In this document: positions 1-5,916 of the stretch, in pieces
Numbering within the stretch: the stretch's first letter is position 1
Layout: the number at the start of each line of letters is the position of its first letter
Source: Desulfuromusa sp.
GTDB taxonomy: Bacteria; Desulfobacterota; Desulfuromonadia; Desulfuromonadales; Geopsychrobacteraceae
NCBI GenBank assembly: GCA_029933365.1
Contig: JAOZOH010000161.1
Span: 1-5,916, forward strand
Direction of reading: 5' to 3'
Length of the DNA: 5,916 bases
Notes under the pieces: model-generated
The model's input: only the letters and a program-made list of their open reading frames with translations
Told to the model about the DNA's origin: nothing
Databases searched by the model: none
Made by a program: the position numbers and the translations under genes

Positions 1-82
1 TAGACAAATAATTTTCAGCTCAATAGTTGACCCATAAAATGTTATTCTGCCCCATCCATTTATAAACAGTTTCAACTTGGAG

Positions 83-110
83 TTTAACCGCATCGACCTG
101 CGAATACAAT
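83..110 (+). promoter_or_regulatory. Candidate sigma-70-type promoter upstream of the DNA glycosylase gene
   Basis: TACAAT at 105-110 matches the -10 consensus at five of six bases. The best upstream partner at 16 bases is TTTAAC (83-88), a poor -35. Transcription would then begin near 117, leaving about 95 bases of leader before the ATG at 213. A second -10-like word, TATAAA, lies at 61-66 but has no convincing -35. Both are pattern matches only. Confidence 0.3.
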
Positions 111-145
111 TTTATGAACAAAATTCATTTAATTAATCTCAATTC

Positions 146-166
146 GGAGAGGCAATTCTCCTCTCC
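146..166 (+). promoter_or_regulatory. Perfect 7-bp hairpin in the leader of the glycosylase gene
   Basis: GGAGAGG (146-152) and CCTCTCC (160-166) are perfect inverted complements around a 7-base loop. The stem is GC-rich and is followed by ACATTTTC, a short and broken T stretch. It could be a weak terminator for transcription entering from upstream, a leader element, or an mRNA-stability hairpin. It lies 46 bases before the proposed start codon, so it does not cover the ribosome binding site. The pairing is seen directly; any function is inference. Confidence 0.4.
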
Positions 167-200
167 ACATTTTCACCCCGGTTCTTCCACGCTCATCGAC

Positions 201-205
201 AAGGA
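201..205 (+). promoter_or_regulatory. Ribosome binding site that decides the glycosylase start
   Basis: AAGGA ends 7 bases before the ATG at 213, a normal Shine-Dalgarno spacing. The in-frame upstream ATG at 114 has no purine-rich site in front of it (the preceding bases are AATACAATTTT). This, together with the family's usual N-terminus, favours the 213 start. Confidence 0.65.
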
Positions 206-212
206 CACCCAT

Positions 213-869
213 ATGCTTGACCTGATGCACATCTACCAAAGGCTTCTGGGCCATTACGGCTCTTGTAACTGGTGGCCTGCCAAAACCCCTTTTGAGGTGA
301 TCGTCGGGGCAATTCTGACCCAGAATACCAACTGGAACAACGTTGAAAAAGCCATTGCCAACCTGCGACAGGCAGATGCGCTGACACATGAGACGATTCT
401 GAATCTGAACCAAGAGAAGTTGGAGAAGTTGATCCGCCCATCGGGATTTTTCCGCCAGAAAGCCGAGCGGTTACAGCTTTTTTGTCGCTATCTGCAGGAA
501 CATCATCAAGGCAGGCTTGACCATTTATTTGACCAGGAGCTGAATCAGGTGCGGGATGAATTATTATGCTTGAAAGGGGTCGGTCCAGAGACAGCCGACT
601 CCATTCTTCTCTATGCCGGGCAACGACCATCTTTTGTCGTCGATGCCTATACCCAGCGCTTATTTGGCCGACTCGGCATTCTTTCAGGAAAAGAGAAATA
701 TGGTGAGATCAGGGACCTCTTTATGACCAATTTGCCGGAGGAGATTCAACTGTATAATGAATATCATGCCTTGATTGTCATTCACTGCAAAGATTTTTGC
801 CGGAAGAAGCCCCTCTGTAATAACTGTCCCTGCATCGATATCTGTCTGGAAAAACAACAACTTTGTTGA
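213..869 (+). CDS. Endonuclease III-related (MagIII-like) HhH-GPD DNA glycosylase with 4Fe-4S cluster
   Basis: A base-excision repair enzyme of the HhH-GPD superfamily, 218 residues from this start and about the usual length of the family. Visible landmarks are AILTQNT (33-39), IRPSGFFRQKAERL (74-87), the helix-hairpin-helix LKGVGPETA (120-128), the catalytic aspartate in FVVDAYT (Asp144), and a C-terminal iron-sulfur loop C-X5-C-X2-C-X5-C (Cys196, 202, 205, 211). The position of the lyase lysine of E. coli Nth (GVGRKTA) is Glu126 here, so it should be a monofunctional glycosylase rather than an AP lyase. The motif set resembles the group containing Helicobacter MagIII, a 3-methyladenine glycosylase, but the substrate cannot be read from sequence. 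The frame stays open to an ATG at 114, which would add 33 residues of low-complexity, non-family sequence and has no ribosome binding site. The gene is probably transcribed separately from the ileS group. Confidence 0.88.
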   Translation: MLDLMHIYQRLLGHYGSCNWWPAKTPFEVIVGAILTQNTNWNNVEKAIANLRQADALTHETILNLNQEKLEKLIRPSGFFRQKAERLQLFCRYLQEHHQGRLDHLFDQELNQVRDELLCLKGVGPETADSILLYAGQRPSFVVDAYTQRLFGRLGILSGKEKYGEIRDLFMTNLPEEIQLYNEYHALIVIHCKDFCRKKPLCNNCPCIDICLEKQQLC

Positions 870-875
870 TCAATT

Positions 876-906
876 GAAGCAAGTGGGTTAATCTCCCGCT
901 TGTTTC
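876..906 (+). terminator. Stem-loop after the glycosylase gene, possible terminator or attenuator
   Basis: GAAGCAAGTGGG (876-887) pairs with CCCGCTTGTTTC (895-906) across a 7-base loop, giving a 12-bp stem that includes two G-U wobbles as RNA. It begins 7 bases after the stop codon. No T-run follows (TGTACTCATC), so it is not a classic intrinsic terminator. It may instead protect the 3' end or weaken read-through into the elyC-like gene 27 bases further on. The wobbles mean the complementary-strand RNA would fold less well (A-C mismatches), which favours a + strand role. Confidence 0.4.
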
Positions 907-933
907 TGTACTCATCTGCTGGGGTAGCCACCG

Positions 934-1722
934 ATGGATCACTACCTGTTTTTGTTGAAAAAATTTCTGGGCAATTTACTGATGCCAATGCCAATCACCC
1001 TTCTGTTACTGCTTTGGGCGTTATTGCTACTGCTGCGGCGTAAAACCCGCTGGCTTGGAATTATCGTTGTGCTCTTGGCAACGGCCCTGTTATTTGTCGG
1101 CAGTTATGCTCCTTTGAGCAATCAATGCATCTCTAAACTTGAAGCAAAAACCCCCAGTTATCAACAGAACAGTGTCCCCATTGATTATGTTGCCGTCCTT
1201 GGCAGTTGGCACCAATCGGTTAATAATCAACCAATCACCAGTGAACTCAGCCCGACCGCTATCGTCCGCTTAGCAGAAGGAATTCGTATTTATCGTCTCA
1301 ATCCAGGGAGTAAGTTGATTTTCACCGGTTTTAATGGGTTGAACAAAGATCCTGTTTCCTATCCAGAAAAAGTGCAGGAACTGGCACTTGCCTTGGGGGT
1401 TCCAGCGGAGGATACCCTAGTTTTTAACGGCCCTAGGGATACCAGAGAGGAAGCACGGTTGATTGCTGACAACTTCCCTACGGCATCCCTGGTGCTAGTC
1501 ACAACAGCCGTCCATATGCCACGTGCTCTGCTGCTGTTTCACCAGGTCGGACTTGACCCGATTCCCGCCCCAACGGAACATCTGAGTAAGCCCTTTAAGA
1601 GCTGGTTGACTTTCCCATCGGGAGCAACTCTGGCCCACAGTGAATACTCGGTTCACGAACGGGTGGGATTACTCTGGGCAAAACTGGTTAAGCAAGTCGA
1701 AAAAACTACGGCAAAGGATTAA
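934..1722 (+). CDS. elyC: ElyC-like envelope biogenesis protein (DUF218 / YdcF-SanA-ElyC family)
   Basis: A 262-residue inner-membrane protein, against about 259 in E. coli ElyC (YcbC), and it aligns from the first residues: LKKFLGNLLMPMP here versus LKKVIGNMLLPLP there. That agreement supports the ATG at 934, which has GGGG (921-924) as a modest ribosome binding site. Two membrane segments (about 18-35 and 40-57) are separated by a short basic stretch (RRKTR). The DUF218 domain follows at about 84-245: DYVAVLGS (84-91), RLAEGIRIYRLNPGSKLIF (112-130), DTREEA (169-174) and LVTTAVHMPRAL (188-199). In E. coli, ElyC is needed for normal peptidoglycan and lipid-carrier homeostasis at low temperature; its biochemical activity is unsettled. 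Where E. coli has VLGGG this protein has VLGSW, followed by His93. The gene lies 64 bases after the glycosylase and 173 before ileS, so it may be a single gene or a read-through partner of the glycosylase. Confidence 0.82.
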   Translation: MDHYLFLLKKFLGNLLMPMPITLLLLLWALLLLLRRKTRWLGIIVVLLATALLFVGSYAPLSNQCISKLEAKTPSYQQNSVPIDYVAVLGSWHQSVNNQPITSELSPTAIVRLAEGIRIYRLNPGSKLIFTGFNGLNKDPVSYPEKVQELALALGVPAEDTLVFNGPRDTREEARLIADNFPTASLVLVTTAVHMPRALLLFHQVGLDPIPAPTEHLSKPFKSWLTFPSGATLAHSEYSVHERVGLLWAKLVKQVEKTTAKD

Positions 1723-1802
1723 AATCACCCCGATTCCAAATCGATAACCTTTCAACTTGAAAACGACATCAAAGCGGCAGATAACTACCTTTCCACTTCG
1801 AC

Positions 1803-1831
1803 TTGAATCAGGTTGAATTTAAAGGTTTTAT
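1803..1831 (+). promoter_or_regulatory. Candidate promoter for the ileS-lspA-yigZ operon
   Basis: TTGAAT (1803-1808) and TTTTAT (1826-1831) are separated by exactly 17 bases, each matching the sigma-70 consensus at four of six positions. A transcript starting near 1838 would have a leader of about 58 bases before ileS. The surrounding 173-base gap (1723-1895) also holds a 13-base palindrome TTTCAACTTGAAA (1750-1762) and TTGAA words at 1757, 1803 and 1813. I see no T-box-like or other riboswitch structure in this gap, and no clear terminator for the preceding gene. Confidence 0.35.
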
Positions 1832-1895
1832 TTGTTAGCTTGCGGGTTTAATTTCACGATAGTTAACTCCTTAGCAACAATCCCTGCGGAGACGA

Positions 1896-4682
1896 ATGAG
1901 CATGGACTATAAAGACACTTTAAATTTACCAAAAACTGACTTCCCGATGCGCGCCAATTTGCCAAACCGAGAACCTGAACAACTTAAGCATTGGCAGCAG
2001 ATCGGTTTGAACGATCAGCTGGAAGCGGCGAATCAGGGCAAAGAGAGTTTTATCCTTCACGATGGCCCTCCCTATGCCAATGGCCACCTGCACATGGGGC
2101 ATGCTCTCAACAAAATTCTTAAAGATATCATTGTCAAAAGTAAGCGGATGGAAGGCTTCTTTACCCCATACGTTCCAGGTTGGGATTGCCATGGGCTACC
2201 GATTGAGCTGATGGTCGACAAGAAGCTCGGCAAGAAAAAACGGGAGATGAGCAAAGCCGATTTCCGCCGGCAATGTCGTGAATATGCAAAAGTCTGGGTC
2301 AAAACGCAAAGTGAAGAGTTCCAGCGGCTGGGGATTTTTGGCAACTGGAAAGACCCCTACCTGACGATGACCCCCGATTACGAAGCAACCACGGCTCGTG
2401 AACTGGCTCGTTTAGCAGAGCGTGGTTCATTGTTTAAAGGGAAAAAACCTATTCATTGGTGCTCCTCCTGTGTCACCGCATTGGCTGAGGCAGAAGTCGA
2501 GTACGCCGATCACACCTCGCCATCGATCTACGTCAAATTTCCCTTTGTTGATGAGCTTCCAGAGGCTCTCTCCAATCTGGAAGGACGCTCTATCAGCTTT
2601 GTCATCTGGACCACTACCCCGTGGACGATTCCTGCCAACCTGGGTATCTGCTTAAATCCTGAGCTCCCTTATGTGGTCGTTGAAGCCAATGGTGAATTGC
2701 TGATTATGGCCGAAGGACTGTACGAGTCGGTAATGAAAACCCTTGGCATTGAAGATTATTCAGTGGTGACAACTTTTGCAGCAGAGTTATTTGAAAACAA
2801 AAACTGTAAACACCCTTTCTATGACCGCAACTCTCTATTGATGCTTGGCGATCATGTCACCTTGGAGGCGGGAACAGGCTGTGTTCATACCGCTCCTGGT
2901 CATGGTCAGGATGACTATCTGGTCGGGCTCAAATATGGTCTGGAAATCTATAATCCGGTTGATGATTATGGTCGCTATCGGCAAGACCTTGAACTATTTG
3001 GTGGGATGAAGCTGAAAGATGCAAACCAGGCAGTCAATGAAAAACTGGCCGAAGTGGGTGCATTGCTTTACGAGAGCTCAGTTGAACATAGCTATCCCCA
3101 CTGCTGGCGCTGTAAAAAACCAATCATCTTCCGCGCAACCGAGCAATGGTTTATCAGCATGGAAGAGAATAACCTGCGACAGAAAGCCTTGCAGGAGATT
3201 GAACGGGTTGAGTGGATTCCTGCTTGGGGTCGCAACCGTATCTATAATATGGTGGAGGCTCGCCCCGACTGGTGTATCAGCCGGCAACGGAGCTGGGGCG
3301 TTCCAATTACGATCGTCTATTGCGAGAAATGTGGCGAAGCTTTGGATGACGGTAAAGTGATGCACTATATCGCCGATCAGTTCGAAGCGACCGGCAGTGA
3401 TATCTGGTTTGAAAAGGATGCCGCTGACCTGCTTCCACCGGGAACGGTTTGTCCCGACTGCGGGCACGATAAATTTACCAAAGAGACAGATATTCTGGAT
3501 GTCTGGTTCGATTCGGGTGTTTCCCACGCAGCTGTCTGCGAGCAGCGCGATTATCTGCAAAGTCCAGCAGATCTTTACCTGGAAGGTTCTGACCAACATC
3601 GTGGCTGGTTCCATTCGAGCTTGCTGGAATCGGTCGGCACCCGGGATCGCGCCCCTTACAAAGCGGTTTTAACCCACGGTTTTGTTCTGGATAAAGATGG
3701 CCGTCCCATGTCAAAATCGATGGGGAACGTCATAGCTCCAGAAGAAATCATCCGCAAATACGGAGCAGAGATTCTACGTCTCTGGGTGGCAGCAACCGAT
3801 TATCGTGATGATATTCGTCTCAGTCAGGAAACCTTACTGCGGTTATCAGATGCGTACCGGCGGATTCGCAACACTGCTCGTTATCTACTCAGTAACCTGG
3901 ACAGTTTCGATCCAAGTACTGATATGGTGGCCGATGAAGAACTCCTTGAGTTGGATCGTTGGGCATTGTCACGTCTAACTCGCCTGATTCAAAAGGTTGC
4001 CAGCGCCTACGTTAAGTACGAGTTTCATGTCATTTACCATGCGGTGCATAATTTCTGTACCATCGATCTGAGTTCGTTCTATCTGGATATTCTTAAAGAT
4101 CGACTCTACACCAGTCCAAAACAGAGTATTGATTACCGCAGTGCCCGTTCAACCATGTATCAGATTGTCGATGCCCTGACCCGAATGCTGGCTCCGGTTT
4201 TAACTTTTACTACCGATGAAATTTGGCAGCGCATACCGGGGGAACGGGAAGCAAGTGTCCACCTGGCCGCATTCCCACAGGTCGATTCACACTACCTGGA
4301 TGATCAGCTGGAGGAACGTTACGAACAGTTGCAGAAAGTTCGTTCTGAGGTCTCCAGGCAGTTGGAAAAAGCCCGGGCAGACAAACAACTGGGGCAATCT
4401 CTGGAAGCAAAGATCCTCCTCGAGGTTCCAGAAAGCTATCAGCAATTGTTGTCGGAGTACCTGGACTTGCTGCCGACCTATTTTATTGTCTCCCAGGTGG
4501 AGCTATCCGACAGTCTCCCAGCTGCGATAGAAGCAGAAAATATTCCTGGTTTGAAGTTGCAGGTTCTCCCCGCTGACGGAGAGAAATGTGAACGCTGCTG
4601 GAATTTTGCAACCAGTGTCGGTCAAGACAGTGAGCATCCGACCATTTGTGCCCGCTGTGTGAATGCTCTGGCTGCAGGTTGA
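1896..4682 (+). CDS. ileS: Isoleucyl-tRNA synthetase (class I, bacterial type)
   Basis: Cytoplasmic enzyme that activates isoleucine with ATP, charges tRNA-Ile and edits mischarged valine. The 928 residues compare with 938 in E. coli. The HIGH box reads HMGH (66-69) within PPYANGHLHMGH. The CP1 editing domain shows WTTTPWTIPANLG (238-250) and HTAPGHGQDDY (331-341), where Asp340 corresponds to E. coli Asp342. CISRQRSWGVP (460-470) and DVWFDSG (535-541) follow, then the KMSKS loop as PMSKS (604-608). The helical anticodon-binding domain covers roughly 640-800. Cysteine pairs at 189/192 and 403/406 can bind one zinc, 476/479 and 519/522 another, and 898/901 with 918/921 form the C-terminal zinc finger. 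GGAG (1888-1891) is 4 bases from this ATG and 10 from the in-frame ATG at 1902 (MDYKDTLN), so either start is possible. This is the first gene of a tight three-gene operon. Confidence 0.98.
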   Translation: MSMDYKDTLNLPKTDFPMRANLPNREPEQLKHWQQIGLNDQLEAANQGKESFILHDGPPYANGHLHMGHALNKILKDIIVKSKRMEGFFTPYVPGWDCHGLPIELMVDKKLGKKKREMSKADFRRQCREYAKVWVKTQSEEFQRLGIFGNWKDPYLTMTPDYEATTARELARLAERGSLFKGKKPIHWCSSCVTALAEAEVEYADHTSPSIYVKFPFVDELPEALSNLEGRSISFVIWTTTPWTIPANLGICLNPELPYVVVEANGELLIMAEGLYESVMKTLGIEDYSVVTTFAAELFENKNCKHPFYDRNSLLMLGDHVTLEAGTGCVHTAPGHGQDDYLVGLKYGLEIYNPVDDYGRYRQDLELFGGMKLKDANQAVNEKLAEVGALLYESSVEHSYPHCWRCKKPIIFRATEQWFISMEENNLRQKALQEIERVEWIPAWGRNRIYNMVEARPDWCISRQRSWGVPITIVYCEKCGEALDDGKVMHYIADQFEATGSDIWFEKDAADLLPPGTVCPDCGHDKFTKETDILDVWFDSGVSHAAVCEQRDYLQSPADLYLEGSDQHRGWFHSSLLESVGTRDRAPYKAVLTHGFVLDKDGRPMSKSMGNVIAPEEIIRKYGAEILRLWVAATDYRDDIRLSQETLLRLSDAYRRIRNTARYLLSNLDSFDPSTDMVADEELLELDRWALSRLTRLIQKVASAYVKYEFHVIYHAVHNFCTIDLSSFYLDILKDRLYTSPKQSIDYRSARSTMYQIVDALTRMLAPVLTFTTDEIWQRIPGEREASVHLAAFPQVDSHYLDDQLEERYEQLQKVRSEVSRQLEKARADKQLGQSLEAKILLEVPESYQQLLSEYLDLLPTYFIVSQVELSDSLPAAIEAENIPGLKLQVLPADGEKCERCWNFATSVGQDSEHPTICARCVNALAAG

Positions 4683-4683
4683 T

Positions 4684-5172
4684 ATGGACAAATACCGGAT
4701 TTTTGCTCTAGCTGCCAGCATCAGCTTACTATTGGATCAGCTGAGTAAATTCTACATCCATAACAACTTTGAGCTCGGTGAATCGAAACGAGTTTTCAGC
4801 AACTTTCTCCACATCACTTACGTGCGGAACCCTGGTGCCGCTTTCGGAATCCTTTCTGACAGTGCCATCCGTTTGCCATTTTTTATTAGTATTTCCTGTG
4901 TCGCCTCACTTGGAATTCTCTGGTACATTCGGCGAATTCCAAGGGAAAAACACTGGCAATTTCTGGCGTTAGGGTTGATTCTCAGCGGTGCATTGGGGAA
5001 CTTGATCGACCGGATTCGTTTCGCTGAAGTGATCGACTTCCTTGATGTCCATTGGTACAATTACCACTGGCCCGCTTTTAATATTGCCGATAGCGCCATC
5101 TGTGTTGGGGTGACAATTATGTTAATCTGTTCCTGGCATGAAGAACGGCAGAAAAAGCGCCAAGCTGCCTAA
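4684..5172 (+). CDS. lspA: Lipoprotein signal peptidase (signal peptidase II)
   Basis: Inner-membrane aspartyl protease that cleaves the signal peptide from diacylglyceryl-modified prolipoproteins. It is 162 residues, the normal size. Family blocks are DQLSK (18-22), YVRNPGAAFGIL (46-57), GNLIDR (105-110), VIDF (116-119) and FNIADS (132-137). By alignment with Pseudomonas LspA (Asp124 and Asp143), the catalytic pair is Asp118 and Asp136. Four hydrophobic segments, near 5-20, 63-82, 91-108 and 133-150, fit the four-helix topology. The tail is basic (RQKKRQ). The ATG comes one base after the ileS stop codon, with AGGT (4676-4679) inside the ileS end as ribosome binding site, so translational coupling is likely. 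An in-frame ATG at 4663 would add seven residues and overlap ileS by 20 bases; the 4684 start fits the family better. The ileS-lspA order is common across bacteria. Confidence 0.97.
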   Translation: MDKYRIFALAASISLLLDQLSKFYIHNNFELGESKRVFSNFLHITYVRNPGAAFGILSDSAIRLPFFISISCVASLGILWYIRRIPREKHWQFLALGLILSGALGNLIDRIRFAEVIDFLDVHWYNYHWPAFNIADSAICVGVTIMLICSWHEERQKKRQAA

Positions 5173-5184
5173 ATTTGAGATGAG

Positions 5185-5814
5185 ATGACACAGACGACCC
5201 GTTATCCGATCCCCGCCGAATCACTCCGTTGTGAAATTGAGGTCAAGCACAGCCGCTTCATCACCACCGTTGAATCAACCGACACACCAACCGCCGCATT
5301 GACATTTATTTCCCGAATCAAGCAGGAATTTCCCGACGCTACGCACAACTGCTGGGCGTATTTGATCGGCCCCCCTGGCAGCACCGACCGGATCGGTCTC
5401 AGTGACGATGGGGAACCCCATGGCGTAGCGGGAAAGCCGATGTTAACGACAATTCAACATAGCGACATCGGCGATATTACTGTCGTGGTAACTCGCTATT
5501 TTGGTGGTACCAAGCTGGGTAAAGGGGGGATGGTCAAGGCCTATACTCAGGCAGTAAAAACAGCTCTTGAGCAACTTAATACTACAGATAAAATTAATTG
5601 GATCGAACTATCGTTTAAGATCGGCTACCAATTGCTGGATAATATTGAACGGCTCCTACCAGAATTTGAAGCTGAGTTGACAGATAAACAGTTTGCTGAA
5701 AAAATTTCTCTCTGCTTTAAATTACCAGCAGAAAACCTCACCGCATTACGGACTCGATTGATCGACCTGAGTGCAGGGCAGATTGAATTCTTAAAGCTGG
5801 AAGAATCTGACTGA
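5185..5814 (+). CDS. yigZ: YigZ / IMPACT family protein (UPF0029)
   Basis: A soluble 209-residue protein, close to the roughly 204 of E. coli YigZ. The N-terminal UPF0029 (IMPACT) domain spans about 15-128 and contains FPDATHNCWAY (49-59), SDDGEPHGVAGKPM (73-86) and the signature VVVTRYFGGTKLGKGG (100-115). A smaller C-terminal domain at about 140-205 matches the DUF1949-type alpha/beta fold that follows in bacterial members. Eukaryotic IMPACT/YIH1 binds GCN1 and dampens Gcn2 signalling; bacteria lack that pathway and the role of YigZ is unknown, with nucleic-acid or ribosome-related binding proposed from structure. The gene starts 12 bases after lspA with only a weak purine stretch (GAGATGAG, 5177-5184) as ribosome binding site, suggesting it depends on translation from lspA. 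An overlapping out-of-frame ATG at 5180 is not used for this protein. Confidence 0.9.
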   Translation: MTQTTRYPIPAESLRCEIEVKHSRFITTVESTDTPTAALTFISRIKQEFPDATHNCWAYLIGPPGSTDRIGLSDDGEPHGVAGKPMLTTIQHSDIGDITVVVTRYFGGTKLGKGGMVKAYTQAVKTALEQLNTTDKINWIELSFKIGYQLLDNIERLLPEFEAELTDKQFAEKISLCFKLPAENLTALRTRLIDLSAGQIEFLKLEESD

Positions 5815-5916
5815 ACAGCAAAAACTGAAGATTTAACCAAAATAATTACACCGGCTAACTAACAGGAGTTCACCCAAAAAAACACATGCATCGATGTAAC
5901 CATTTGACATGCCAAC
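5815..5916. other. Intergenic tail with no complete gene
   Basis: This AT-leaning 102-base stretch follows the yigZ stop. I find no stem-loop plus T-run that would end the operon. AGGAG (5864-5868) looks like a ribosome binding site, but the next ATG (5886) is 17 bases away, too far for normal use; its frame stays open for ten codons to the window edge. TTGACA at 5904-5909 is a perfect -35 consensus whose -10 would lie beyond the window. Confidence 0.5.

Noticed and set aside
193..630. 145-codon open frame on the minus strand across the glycosylase gene
   Set aside because: It lies antisense to a well-supported gene, shows no recognisable motif, and reads like a reverse-frame shadow.
855..868. 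Inverted repeat CAACAA-CT-TTGTTG at the end of the glycosylase gene
   Set aside because: It lies within the coding end, is AT-rich, and has too small a loop to be a convincing structure beside the stronger stem at 876-906.
1731..1743. Small hairpin CGATT-CCA-AATCG after elyC as a terminator
   Set aside because: Only a 5-bp stem with a 3-base loop and no following T-run; too weak to call.
1723..1895. T-box or other tRNA-sensing leader upstream of ileS
   Set aside because: The gap is too short and shows no T-box-like conserved bulge sequence or terminator/antiterminator pair; T-boxes are also mainly found in Gram-positive bacteria.
3078..3614. 178-codon open frame on the minus strand inside ileS
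   Set aside because: It is entirely antisense to conserved IleRS sequence, including the CISRQR and DVWFDSG blocks, and has no family features of its own.
4663..4683. Upstream in-frame ATG for lspA, overlapping the end of ileS
   Set aside because: It adds seven residues not expected in the family, while the ATG at 4684 has AGGT just upstream and gives the normal 162-residue length.
5864..5916. Start of a further gene at ATG 5886 behind AGGAG 5864-5868
   Set aside because: The 17-base spacing is too long and the ten visible codons show nothing recognisable.
1..5916. Mobile element, CRISPR array, toxin-antitoxin or defence system
   Set aside because: No direct-repeat array, transposase, integrase, terminal inverted repeats or small paired genes are visible; all five genes belong to common housekeeping families.

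Overview
The window looks like an ordinary chromosomal stretch of a Gram-negative bacterium. It carries five complete genes, all on the + strand, that together fill most of the sequence. The envelope gene elyC and an E. coli-like ileS-lspA pair point to a diderm proteobacterium. My best inference is a deltaproteobacterial / Desulfuromonadales-type organism, from the overall look of IleRS and the DNA glycosylase; this is a guess from memory, not a search. I see no phage, transposon, CRISPR, tRNA or rRNA, and no abrupt change in composition by eye.

Layout. Positions 1-212 are a non-coding leader with candidate promoter elements and a perfect 7-bp hairpin. Positions 213-869 encode a helix-hairpin-helix, iron-sulfur base-excision DNA glycosylase of the endonuclease III-related (MagIII-like) type. 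A 64-base gap with a strong stem-loop follows. Positions 934-1722 encode an ElyC-like DUF218 inner-membrane protein. A 173-base gap holds a plausible promoter and repeated TTGAA words. Then come ileS (1896-4682), lspA (4684-5172, one base after the ileS stop) and a YigZ/IMPACT-family gene (5185-5814, 12 bases after lspA), which read as one operon. The last 102 bases show no complete gene and no clear terminator.

How the genes work together. IleRS charges tRNA-Ile and LspA removes signal peptides from prolipoproteins. The two are linked by gene order in many bacteria rather than by a shared pathway. ElyC acts in envelope (lipid carrier/peptidoglycan) homeostasis, so it shares the envelope theme with LspA. 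The glycosylase repairs damaged bases. YigZ has no established bacterial role.

I found no previously undescribed system. The points worth a second look are small: a glycosylase that lacks the lyase lysine, a leader hairpin tied to a probable start-site correction, a stem-loop between the first two genes, a PMSKS variant and an extra zinc-knuckle insert in IleRS, and a perfect TTGACA at the very end of the window.
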